Part shown: positions 36,303 to 47,025 of the stretch, piece after piece
Numbering within the stretch: position 1 is the first letter of the stretch
Layout: the number at the start of each line of letters is the position of its first letter
Assembly: GCF_030272615.1 (NCBI RefSeq)
Contig: NC_081408.1
Span: 65,234,546 to 65,298,545, forward strand
Source: Cryptomeria japonica
Lineage: Eukaryota; Streptophyta; Pinopsida; Cupressales; Cupressaceae
DNA length: 64,000 bases
Reading direction: 5' to 3'
Notes under the pieces: model-generated
The model's input: only the letters and a program-made list of their open reading frames with translations
The model's database searches: none
What the model was told of the DNA's origin: nothing
Program-made: the position numbers and the translations under genes

Positions 36303-36878
36303 GGGAGAGAGTGAGAGAGATAGAGAGACAGAGAGAAACAGAGAGAGACAGAGAGATAGAGAGAGACAGAGAGAGACAAAGAGAGACAAAGAGAGAGAAA
36401 CAGAGAGAAGGGGATAGGAAGAGAGGGAGAGAGATAGGGAAAGAAAGAGAAGGGAGAGAAGGTGTGAATAGGATTAAGATAGAGAGAGAGAGAGAGAGTA
36501 GGGGGTAGCAAGAGAGCAATAGACTAGGATAAGGAGAGGGGGAGGGAGAGAGAGTTATAGAGAGAGAGAAGGGGATAGGAAGAGAGAGGGAGAGAGAGAG
36601 AGAGAGGATTAAGAGAGGGAGAGGAAGAGAGAGAGAAAAGGGGAGAGAGAGAGAGAGAGAAGGGAGAGAGGGTGAGAATAGGCTAAAGAGATGGAGAGAG
36701 AGAGAGAGAGAGAGAGATAGAAAGAGACTAGGGAGATGGGAAGGGAGATAGAGAGTAGGGGTAGGAAGAGAGGGTTGTAATAGGATAAGGAGAGGGGGAG
36801 GGAGAGAGAGTTAGTGACAAAGAGAGAAGGGGATAGGAAGAGAGGGAGAGAGATAGGGAAGGAAAGATAAGGGGGAGA

Positions 36879-36922
<44 letters not shown>

Positions 36923-36960
36923 GTAGAGAGAGAGAGAGAAGGAGAAGATAGTGAGAGATC
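36303..36960. repeat. (GA)n-rich microsatellite, about 660 bp
   Basis: Almost pure A and G on the plus strand, mostly GAGAGA with GGGA, GATA and GACA variants. It produces spurious open frames of Leu/Ser or Arg/Glu repeats on both strands, which I do not count as genes. Followed at 37081-37200 by an AT-rich ATATAC-type stretch. Confidence 0.9.
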
Positions 36961-37237
36961 AAGCTAAGAGAGAATTATGAGGGGGAGAGAGATGAGATAT
37001 AACTCAAGGATAATTAGGGCTTGAAATAGACAGAGACGATGATAGGGGAAGGAAGACGAGAGAGAGGTAAGGAAGAGAGACATGCATGTATACAAACATA
37101 TATACACATATCTATATAAATATATGTATATATAACTATAGATATGCATATATACATACATAAACACATATTATATATGTATGTCTATACATATGTGTAG
37201 TATATGCTAAGTTTACAAGCATAAATTTTTATGTCTT

Positions 37238-37450
37238 CATAACCCGTATGGGTTTTGTGAAACTTAAAATGATGTTTTTCATAACCCGTATAGGTTTTGT
37301 GAAAATCAAAATAATGGTTTTTCATAACCCGTATGGGTTTTGTGAAACTCAAAATGATGTTTTTCATAACCTGTACTTGTTTTGTGAAACTCAAAATTAT
37401 GGTTTTTCATAACCCGTACGGGTTTTGTGAGACTCAAAATGATGGGTTTA
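37238..37450. repeat. Tandem array of about five 42-bp units
   Basis: Each unit begins CATAACCCGTATGGGTTTTG and goes on with TGAAACTCAAAATGATG plus a T run. The core ACCCGTATGGGTT is close to a perfect palindrome. Diverged single copies of the core occur outside the array near 36180, 36260, 37460, 37508 and 37536. Confidence 0.85.
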
Positions 37451-38379
37451 GTTCTACATAATCCATACGGGCTATGTAGAATTATGAATGGTACTTTTTG
37501 TTTTTCAAAACCCAAGTGGGTTATCTTGCACATCAAAACCCGTGCGATTTTTGGCTTGGTAAAAATGACCATAAGGCTTGCAAGCCCATTTTCCCTCCAT
37601 TTTTGTCCCTTTACATGTTTTTTCATCTTCTAACATGATTTCTTAGTTTCATCATCATCAGGTTTACAAATGATCAAGTGGGTATCTCTAAAATTACCAC
37701 CATAATCTCACACGTCTTCTCATCTTTCTAACCATATAAATATTTCTACTTTTAGACAACATTAGCATAGTAAACTTTAATTTTCTTTACCAATGCCTTG
37801 ATAGTCCTCACAAACATACGTCTACCATTTTAAAAAAAAAAAATTGATATACTTGACCAAATTCAAAATAAATTACATATTATTTTTCTACACTAGATTC
37901 TATACAATTTTAAAAAAAGTTTTCATTTTCGATTATTTTGATGCAAGTTATGCCCAACGCATGAACAGGTACCAAATTTTCAGTATGCGGTCACTTCAAA
38001 AAATCATAAAAACAAATACTCTACGAAAAAATAATGAACAAATACACAACTTCTAGATCTCAATCTTACCTATCATCCTATGAAAGGGTTTTGCAAAATA
38101 CTAAATCTAATTATATATTTTGTGCAGTGCATGAAAACAACTATGTTATGCTTTTCTGAAAAAATCAGGAACAATTTTTTGTGTGAGAGAGGTTTGAGCC
38201 TCTTAATATTATCTAATTTTAAAAAACTTTAGTAGTTTAGAAACTAGATTCAAAGTACTACAATTCTTATTCTTTTCTCAACTCCTAGTTTTGAGTGCGT
38301 GACCTTTGAATATCTCTTTGAAGTTCAGGTTTTCCTATTTTCAGACAAAAAAAAAAGTTGCCACTTATACCTTCCTTTT

Positions 38380-38405
38380 TGTTCACCATCTTGGTGCACT
38401 TACCC
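38380..38405 (-). repeat. T right terminal inverted repeat
   Basis: Plus strand TGTTCACCATCTTGGTGCAC followed by TTACCC, the inverted partner of 36023-36048. Confidence 0.8.
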
Positions 38406-39537
38406 TACTAGAACCCAAAAAATTAATACCAGAATGCTTAAACCAAATACTGGAATAGCAGTTAAACCAATTAAGCATAAACGATAATCATAGAATAAAT
38501 ACCATCCATATGACACCAAGATTTATACGTGGAAAACTTGGTAAAAGGAAAAACTATGGTGGTAAGCTTACCCACAATCAGATAATACTTCTATAGTAAG
38601 TATGTGAATTACAATTCAGGGGCTTGCACTTGTAGGAAGGCCAACAACCTAGAGTGCATTGCTCATCACAAAAGGAGTCTCACTGACTACATAGAAATCC
38701 ATACTACAATTCGAAGAAGTTATTGAACTGCAAAGATAGCATCTCCTATGCCTGAGTACAATTTCTATTAAGGTCTATATTGAAGGACTAAATCCTCTTA
38801 TATAAACCCAACTTGATCTCCAATGATCAACCAAATCCTCCACCTGAATGATATTACATTATTCACACATTACATACCATTATTATATCCCATATATATC
38901 ATAATCTACAATGAGATCTTACATGATATATATACAAACCCTCAACCATAAATAATCAGGTCGGCCACTAGAGAATAAACCAATTACATAATTATAAAAC
39001 ATGTTGGCCTTAGACCAAACAAATAATATCCAACATATAAGACATTTGGGAAACACATCGAGAAGTCCAATCCATACGTTACATTAAGACAGTACATAAC
39101 CTAGATCAACCGGGACCCAAAATAAGTCCACACACTAAAGAAATTATCTTCATCTGTCAAGTCTCGAACATGATCACCATCAACATCTTGAAACCATACC
39201 AAAAGCTGCACCAATACCACTTATGCAATTCAACAAAGATCTTCAACAAAAGATATGCCAGTGAAACCCTTGCCGAAACTGCAAGCCAAGCTTCCAAGAA
39301 AATAGGATAGCATCTGATCACCAGACCAAAACCAACTGACTAAATATGAACATGATTATCATGAACAAGCCAATTCCATAACCAAATCATACTGAAGCCT
39401 ACCAGATCATGCTAGATCCAAAATGACTCATCTTACTAGGACAAGAAGGGTGTCGATAAAGCATGCAAACAACTAGTGTTGACATCAATGAAAAAATATC
39501 AATGCAACACATAATCAATTCCTCCAAATGGCCAACA

Positions 39538-40705
39538 CAAACATCATCTTCCTTACTAAAAAAACCTCTCTTAGAAAATGAAAAGGTTTCTTTTCTCTTC
39601 TACCAATTTAGTCACCACCCTATTGTATTTATAATAAAAAATACTTCATCTGGTGATGTTCATTCATGTGAAAAATCATCATTTTGGTGCTTTCAACTCA
39701 ACTCTCCAGCTATGGATTCTAGAAGTCATGCCTATCAAATCCATTTCCTCCTACTAAGGGTCATCTTATGTGAACTATTTTATTTTGATCGCGTTCCTCT
39801 TTGATTGTACAAATTCTGCTTCAAAATCCTTGACAACAAGCAACCTCTAATTTCTCTGGGAAATCCATCATCTCCCATCTCTAACTCAAAAACTATCCAA
39901 TCCTTTCATGCCTCTGAAATGTTTTCCTTTCTTGTCTAATCAACCCCGACTTAGTAAAGACCTTCAAAATAGTCCCTTAGGAATAACTCGACATCCAAGT
40001 GTCCCAACTTGTTGCTATCCGTTTCCATGTCGATAACCCTTCCCTTTGTTTATTCTAACTTTCCTACATGAGAGACAAATAATACTTTTGATTACCTTTT
40101 AAAAAATCAGTTTGAAATTATGCCATAGATCCTTCCCATTCTGGTGAATCAAATGATCACTAATGGTCAATCTATCATTGACCTTCCATCATGGCTTATG
40201 GACCCATTAAATATGTGGCATATCAATGCCACATCATCTCCTATCCTAACACTGTTAGCGGCCCCAACATGTATCTTCTTGGTCAACCCAGGACACGTGG
40301 CATCATCTCATGATGTCACGGTCCATAAACTTCTTGCATCTTCCTTCCTAGGGTTATGAGGGTTGTTAGATATGTTCACACTTTACCTTGTGACTACAGT
40401 ACCTACCAACCTTTGCATATTAAAAGTCAGGCACCTTTTCTCCCAGACTATAACATTACCATCCATTGAAACATATGCAAATTAATGGGGCCATTTGTAG
40501 TTAAGTTTTTACCTCTTAAGAACTGGAAATATGAGGATTTTGAATAGTCAAACCACCGACTCACCCTTCTCCATCGAGGACACATGACATCATCTCGTGA
40601 TGCCACAGTCCTTATTTTCCTTGTATTTTCATCCACGAGGTTGTGCAAACTATAGGATCTATTCGTGATTTAACATATGATCACCGATGAAATACATAAG
40701 ATTGA
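39538..40705. other. X right flank: unclassified insert in E
   Basis: About 1.17 kb between the B 5' LTR and the E integrase. No recognised protein. It holds two copies of a 34-bp near-palindromic block (40291-40324 and 40578-40611) including ACACGTGGC, a G-box/ABRE-like core. The right edge near 40705 is where the E integrase frame begins. Probably the other half of 9512-11173, but I cannot match the two ends. Confidence 0.45.
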
Positions 40706-41255
40706 AAATCTTGAATCTTTCAAATATTTGAGATTTGTCATGTAGGAAAGTGACCCATGTCATTCCTGAAAAATCATCAATGAGGAGCATGAAGAATCTT
40801 TCACCGGATTGAGATCTTTTTTTGGTTGGTCCATATAGATCAGTATGCACAAGTTAAAGAGGCCTTGAAGTATTATGTTCTTTAGTCTTGAAGGTCACCT
40901 TATTCTGCTTTCCTCTTACACATTCATCACAAAATGTTCTTACTAGTTTGATGATTGGTACTATATGTCTCATAGAGCCCCTTTTTCTTACTTTAACCAA
41001 ATTATTAAAATTTATATGGCCTAATCTCTTATGTCATAGCCAACTCTCATCACCTTGTCCCATCATGCATTGGGACTCAAAGCATCATTTCATATTGTAC
41101 ACATTTCCATATGTCCTTTTTCTTTCTGCTATAATCTGACTGGTACTCTCTTTTCTTATCTGGTAGTTAGTAGAGTCATAAGTGAATTTGTATCCTTTCT
41201 CACACATTTGATTTACACTAATTAAGTTATGCTTTAAACCTTCCACATGATATGC
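40706..41255 (-). pseudogene. E integrase N-terminal half
   Basis: Minus strand: VEGLKHNLISVNQMCEKGYK (41240), then a decayed zinc segment, then MHTDLYGPTKKRSQSGERFF and LLIDDFSGMTWVTFLHDKSQ with the first catalytic Asp. It stops after FERFKIF near 40705; the second Asp and the Glu are missing. Its N-terminal side is cut by A2 and resumes at 47841. Confidence 0.85.
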
Positions 41256-42065
41256 TATTGGCAAATGCACACTCCAATGAGACATTGTAGGTGATTGAAG
41301 GTTTTCTCATTGATGGCAACCTTACAATCGTACGACACCGGCAAGGCAATCCACTGACACTAGCAAGATCAGACTCTACACCGGCACTCAGACCACCGAC
41401 ACCGGTAGTGAAAGAAAGCATACCAGCATAGAAGCCGACATGGATTTTATTGATAATGTATTTTGTTTATTATTGTAAAAACATTGTAAGCCGACTTGGC
41501 AAGTTGTAAAATGACTCTTATATAAGAGAGATCATTGTAGAACATTGTATGAAGATATTGATGTAAGCATGGAACAATGTAATTAGGCGAAATAAGGCAG
41601 ACCTATTATGCAAATTATAGGTTAAGGGTTTATGTCAGAAGAAGAGCTATAAACTGGTATTGGATCTGGCATTGTAGATGCTATTTTGAAGCAGTACATG
41701 ACATTGGATTTATATAATCCATTTTGTAAGTCAGTGAGACTTCCATTTTGAGCAATGAGCTCTAAGCACTTGGCCTTCCTGCATGTGCAGGCCCCTCTTG
41801 TAGTAGTAATACTCTCTTATTGGGTAGTAAGTGAATATTGTGGGTCACAAATCCCATCGAGGTTTTTCCCACACCGGGTTTCTTCGTTAAAATATTGTGT
41901 TATGGTGTGTTTTTCATGTGGTTGTTTCTATCTTTGTTTATTGCATTATTTTTTGTTTACCCATACTCAGTTTTAACTTGTTCTACATGTTTTAAGTTAA
42001 TAAATTCATTAAACCAGTTAGATATTGATTCACCCCCCCTCTCAGTATCTGTGGGAATCCTAACA
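41256..42065 (+). repeat. A2 5' LTR
   Basis: 810 bp, TATTGGCAAATGC (TG mutated to TA) to CCTAACA. TATA box CTTATATAAGAG at 41517-41528. Carries the palindrome CCTGCATGTGCAGG at 41778-41791. Confidence 0.92.
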
Positions 42066-42083
42066 ATTGGTATCAGAGCTTGG
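42066..42083 (+). other. A2 primer-binding site
   Basis: ATTGGTATCAGAGCTTGG directly after the LTR; TGGTATCAGAGC fits initiator tRNA-Met. Confidence 0.92.
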
Positions 42084-42136
42084 TCCTATATTTTCAGAAG
42101 CCTAAAAACTTGAGGAAGATCTTGACACCGGTAGAG

Positions 42137-43210
42137 ATGGAAAATTTGATGAAGCAATTGGAAGCAGCTCTCTTAGACCTTGATACAGAAAATTTGAAGA
42201 ATATCAAACTTGAAGATGATCTAAAAGCAGCTCAGGATATCATTAAAACACTTCAATAAAATCTTACCATTGCAAGAAACAAGTGAAGAGAACTCTGTGA
42301 AAAGATGCAAAATGAGAATGATGAAAAGGAAACTCTTTATGATCAAATAAACAAGCTGAAACAAGAAAACATGACAACAAGGAATGAGATGCAGGATATG
42401 ACTATGAGATTTTATAAGGAAATTTAAGATAGGAAGAAGAATGAAGAAGATTTGACTAGAAGACTAAGTGATGCCACAAACTAGAATACCAGACTTAGCT
42501 ATGAAAATGATTTGTTGAAGACAAATCTGATGCATACACAAAATGACTCCAATGAACTAATGAGGCATAAAGAAATCTTAGAAAGAGAACTAGATACTTC
42601 AAATTAGCATAAAGAAAAATTCAAGAAAAGCTCAGAAGAACTTGGTGACTTGTTGAAAAATCAAAAACCCAATGGTGACACTTGTGGACTTTTCTTTGAA
42701 GCTGGAGAAAGCTCTAGTACTGCAAACACACAGGATCATAGCAAATCGGTAAGACAACCTACTACTTATAAATTCAATGGCAAATGAATTAACTGTAACA
42801 AGTATGGTCATAGAGAAAATCAATGTAGATCTAGAAGTTATCAAAATACCATTGCACCCACCGATCAATGTTCAAAATGCAACAAAATTGGTCATAACTC
42901 TAAAAATTGCAGAATGAATGTTAGATGTTATGTTTGTGGAAGATTTGGACACTTATCTAATCAATACAAAACACAAACCGGCATAGGATATGGAAAGGCT
43001 ATTCAGAAAAATAATGTGACTTGTTATGCATGTAACAAAATTGGACATATTGCTAAATTCTGTAGAAGCAAGTCCTCACCAGTAAACAACAAAGGACCTA
43101 GTTTGAAAGGAAAAGAAAAAGTTGAAGAAGTTAAGCATGAATTTTCAAAACAATGGATCAGGAAATTAGAACTAAATATTGACAGGAATACTCCTCCACC
43201 GGTAGAATAG
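42137..43210 (+). pseudogene. A2 ORF1: coiled coil and four zinc knuckles
   Basis: ATG at 42137 (MENLMKQLEAALLDLDTENL). Coiled coil to about 42640, then knuckles: a first one near 42790 with a degenerate Cys, CSKCNKIGHNSKNC near 42870, CYVCGRFGHLSNQY (last Cys lost) near 42925, and CYACNKIGHIAKFC near 43025. The last 98 codons (42914-43210) are open and end TPPPVE. Around six stops upstream. Likely RNA binding in living copies; no capsid domain. Confidence 0.78.
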
Positions 43211-43402
43211 AGTAGCACTCCACTAGCATGAGAATCTTCATCTAATTGAAGAAAATTTCTTTGAGGGTTTGGAAATCAAATGTGAAATATATAATTATTC
43301 CCTCAGTTGATGGTAAAGAGTAGAAATTACTTCTATACTGGCAGATAAAGTTAAGTGACTACTTAACTGACATGCATTAAATGTGGTAGTTGAACAATTA
43401 AC

Positions 43403-43411
43403 ATTATAAAT
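43403..43411 (+). promoter_or_regulatory. TATA-like box upstream of A2 ORF2
   Basis: ATTATAAAT, 152 bp before the ATG at 43555, the same distance as in A1. It lies in the roughly 345-bp spacer after ORF1. Confidence 0.45.
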
Positions 43412-43554
43412 TAGTGTTTTTGGCTCCAAATTACTTCACTGAGCATTCAAACATTCGAAGAGGGCAAAATTTATAGAGCTAAGGCATTTTGAGCAAAGAA
43501 GCAAAGCATTTCAGCAATCAATCTTTCCTAAGGCAGAAAAAGGTATTTATAATC

Positions 43555-46500
43555 ATGGCATCCTCCTCTGTACCTGAATTCATAGAAAACCCTACTGTAG
43601 TAGAAGTAATCAAGCACCCTAGGCCTGTATTTCAGTTAGTTCCTGAGATAGCAAAGAAGGATGATATTGTAGGTGCATTCTCCCAAATTCCCAAAGGAGT
43701 AGTTTTCGCAGAAGACCCTAGAATGTATATCCATTATCATATAGAAGAATTAGGAGATGAAGAAATCAAGAACATGTACCAGACTGTTATCTATGATGAC
43801 TTTGGTAATGTGAAACCTGAACACAATATTATTGAAACCCTAGGATTCACTGAAATCCTTAGCATTCTAGATTTCCCCAAGGAAGTTATAAGGATAGTAT
43901 TGAGCAGGGTACATGGTGCATTCTTTTGGCTAGATTTGGTTCATAAATTACCAAGGAAGCTGTGAAAGCTATAACAGGGTTACCCTCCACCGGTAATAGA
44001 CCAGACAAGACAAAGGTGGTCTCAAATGACCTAGTAATGAACTTAACAAGTGCAACATCTGACAAAAGATCTTTAAGTGTGAATGATGTGACTGACATAA
44101 ATGTGTTATTCATTAGCATGACTCTAGGTTACAAAACAACTCATGCAAACAGACTTAACTCAGTTTCCAGCTTATGCATAAAAAGTGCTCATGATATGGT
44201 TAAAGATAATGTGAAAATTGATACATGTGAATGGTTAAAGGATGAACTTATTGACAATCTAGGAAAGATCAAGAAGGATAAGAAAGGGACATTTAGGTTT
44301 GGCAATTTACTTGTATGTCTGATGCTACATATAACAAAATAGGTTCCCGGTATAGGTAACAAAATCCTTGGATTTGACATACCGGTAGGAAAATAGTTAT
44401 CTGACTTATTGAACAACATGGGTGAAAACAAAGAGAAGAATATCAATGAGTATTTTCTAGCATTGAAGGCCCAGATGAATACTAGAGTCAGACTATCACA
44501 GGAAATTATGAATAAATACAAGGATGAGATATGTATTGTCATCAAGAAGGATGAGATCTGGATGGAGGCAGTGATCCCAAGAACAATTTGGGTTACTGAA
44601 ATGGGTTATGAGACCGATGACCACATCATTGAAACATATGCAAAAGCCCTTCTAGAAGCACCCAAGGAACCTGAAGAAGAGGTATTTGGTAGTGAAGAAA
44701 CCATTGAAAACCAAATTCAATCCAAGAAAAGAGTGAAGAAAGTAGAAGCAACAGTAAGAAGAGGTTCAAGACAAGCTAAGGCTATCAAAGAAGATGTACT
44801 AAAACAAACCAGTATCACCGAAGATGAGTTGGAAGAACAACAGCCTGAAACTCACCTTTCACTAGTAGCTACTTCTTTAGAGAGTTATATGCCTGCTGCA
44901 TATAAAAGAGTTGTAAGGAAAAGGGAACCTTCACCAGTATCCACACCTTCACCGAGAAGAACCAAGCAAAAACAACAGGCAGTGAAGCCCCCAGTCAAGA
45001 AGACAACTCCTAAGAAGAAGAAGTTGACACCAAAGAAAAGAACCAAACAAAATATTGCTCTGATTGACAGATTGTTGGATGAAATCACAAAAGAAGGAAA
45101 ACTCAAAAACATCAACAAGCTATATGATTCACTATCAGTTGATGATAAAGAAAAAGTTGAAAATAGTTTAATTTTACGCTTGGACATCTACAAGAAGTTC
45201 TTAATGCAAGTTGTAGATGAACTACCAGATGAACTATTCAAGAGACTGGAAGCAAGAAGGCAAGTTGTTGTAGAGCTTGACAAGAAGATAAAAGTTGAAA
45301 AATTACTTGATGTCTACCTAGTTAATTCACCGAAGGAAATAGATGATCTAATTGCAGAGGCTAACCGGTCAGTATTCTCTACTACACACCGACATATTGC
45401 ACTAATGGTTGGAAACATAAATGAGGTTACAGAGGAAATTGCAAATGGATGGGATATATTCCTTGTTGAGAATGAAAAATAAGAAGAATATAGAAACCCC
45501 AAGCCAATAAAAGTTTATCAAAAGGACTAAGATAATGGAAAAGGCAAGGTTGGTGGACCTCCAAGCTTAAAGATAACTGATAATCTACCCCCACCCCCAC
45601 CTCCTCAAGATAATCCACCCATAGCAACAATTGAAGATCAACTGGCAGATGAGAGTATGGATGTATCACAAGAGGATACAAATCCTAATTTAGAAGTACT
45701 ATACATAGTTGATGTTGATACTCAGAAAGTCAACATTGTGGTAGACAAGGACACAACCAGTAAGACAGATATGGCTAGTGAGCCACCGATAATTGATAAC
45801 ACTAATAACATCGAAGGAAAAGAGGCAGATGATAACACAGGGCAATAGGAAGAGACTCAAATAGAAACACAAATAGATCAACAAACAAAGCAACAAGTAG
45901 AGCAACAAGCTCCAGAACAGCAACAGGTTAATGCAGAATCAATGCCACGGACAACAGGTGAACAAGGTAGACAATTGCTTAAGGAAATGGAAACACAGAC
46001 TGACCTACCAGAGGTCACTACAAGCAAGGTTATTACCCCCACCAGTGGAATTCAAAATGTTGGTTCCTCTTCTGTAGTATTTAAATCAACTAATGTAACT
46101 GAAGTTCTTTTAGATTCTATAAAGAAAATAATAGATTATAGTTCACAGGCTTATAAAGCTATAGATGACACAATTCCAATTTTGAAGATGATAGCTCCAA
46201 AATGCAATATAGATAATAAGGATTCTTTAATTCAACTTGACACTTTGTCCAAGTATATTACTGACAACACAGTGACAGTTGAGAAAATAAAGGAAGAAGC
46301 ATTCCAAGAGCAGTTAGAAAAAGAAAAATATAAATTCTTTGAAGAACAAATAAAGAAGTGTACAAGGCAGTCTGACACACTTCTACCGGAACTGTGTAGC
46401 ACACTTAAGGAGTTCAAAACTTTGTATAGAAACACTTGTAAGACAAACTTTTTGACAGTTGACATAGATAGGAAAATAAGCAATATACAAGAGGAAATTA

Positions 46501-46847
46501 ATAAACTTTCTGACAATTTTATTAATTCATCTGATTCATTATCAATTTTTGAGCAAAAGATAACAGGTTTTGAGGAAGAGTTACTAAAGCTTGAAAGAGA
46601 AAAGGAGAAAATAAAAGGCAAGGCTAAGGATCTGAAATGGAGAATAAGTCCAAAGTTGGACTACCTAGCATGTTTAAGGAAATAAATATCTGATGCATTA
46701 GTACAAGGATAGAAAACAGCGGTAGAGGAAATGCAACACCTCACTGGTATAGTTCAAAGAACAAAGGCAACAATAAAAGACATTAAAAAGTTTCTTGAAA
46801 GCCTAAATTTAGTTTTGGTGGATCTTTTTCAAATTGTAACCACCTGA
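43555..46847 (+). pseudogene. A2 ORF2: large protein of unknown function
   Basis: ATG at 43555 in strong context (AATCATGG), encoding MASSSVPEFIENPTVVEVIK. One frameshift near 43950, then one frame to the TGA at 46845, with seven internal stops. The longest open part is 357 codons (44409-45482). Conserved parts as in A1: globular N-terminus, MEAVIPRTIWVTEMGYETDD near 44560, lysine-rich TPKKKKLTPKKRTKQN near 45010, acidic/Gln-rich linker (45600-45960), coiled coil (46080-46680). Transmembrane helices and catalytic signatures are absent. It occupies the place where SIRE-type elements have an extra ORF after pol, but here pol is missing. Confidence 0.78.
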
Positions 46848-47025
46848 TTATAAGGTTGAGATAGGTAACCACACTCTATTGACACTTTGACAACCTTTGT
46901 CATTGATGCCAAAGGGGGAGTAGTGGAATGAGAAAATAATCAGCACAAGACTCATCTGCTTAGGGGGAGTCTACACATTTTTGGATTTTCTCATGAGTGT
47001 TGCCATCAATGCCAAAGGGGGAGAT
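46848..47025 (+). other. A2 polypurine tracts
   Basis: GATGCCAAAGGGGGAG at about 46904-46919 and AATGCCAAAGGGGGAGAT at 47008-47025, the latter abutting the 3' LTR, with TTAGGGGGAGTC near 46960 between them. Confidence 0.8.

Larger units (their letters stand above)
36023..38405. mobile_element. Element T: non-autonomous DNA transposon
   Basis: About 2.38 kb bounded by inverted repeats: GTGCACCAAGATGGTGAACA read inward at the right end matches TTGCACCAAGATGGTGAACA at the left, and AAGTGGC recurs just inside both. The right end read inward starts GGGTAAG. It interrupts the B 5' LTR, which continues on both sides. No transposase is visible. The inside holds a long GA-rich microsatellite, a 42-bp tandem array, and many copies of a short palindrome. 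I could not identify the target duplication, so the superfamily is open (Mutator-like or CACTA-like are candidates). Confidence 0.75.
11174..39537 (-). mobile_element. Element B: copia retrotransposon with four nested insertions
   Basis: Minus-strand copia element. Its 3' LTR (11174-12148) lacks the outer part; the 5' LTR is 35927-39537. Internal pieces, read from the right, are gag N-terminus (35268-35910), gag C-terminus, protease, integrase and reverse transcriptase (24155 down to 21587), reverse transcriptase and RNase H (20358-19561), and the RNase H end with polypurine tract (12828-12149). The foreign blocks between them are D, a solo LTR, A3 and, inside the 5' LTR, T. Each coding frame resumes across the inserted block. 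Confidence 0.85.
35927..39537 (-). repeat. B 5' LTR, interrupted by T
   Basis: LTR sequence runs 35927-36022, is broken by the DNA transposon T, and continues 38406-39537. Starts TATTAGATAG (TGTTAGAC in the solo LTR) and ends CCAACA. Removing T gives a block that aligns with the solo LTR at 20359-21581. Confidence 0.82.

Noticed and set aside
36142-36962. Several open frames over 100 codons on both strands
   Set aside because: They are translations of the GA-rich microsatellite (Leu/Ser or Arg/Glu repeats) with no other evidence of being genes.
37238-37450. CRISPR-like array
   Set aside because: Units are contiguous 42-bp tandem repeats with no unique spacers, inside a plant DNA transposon.
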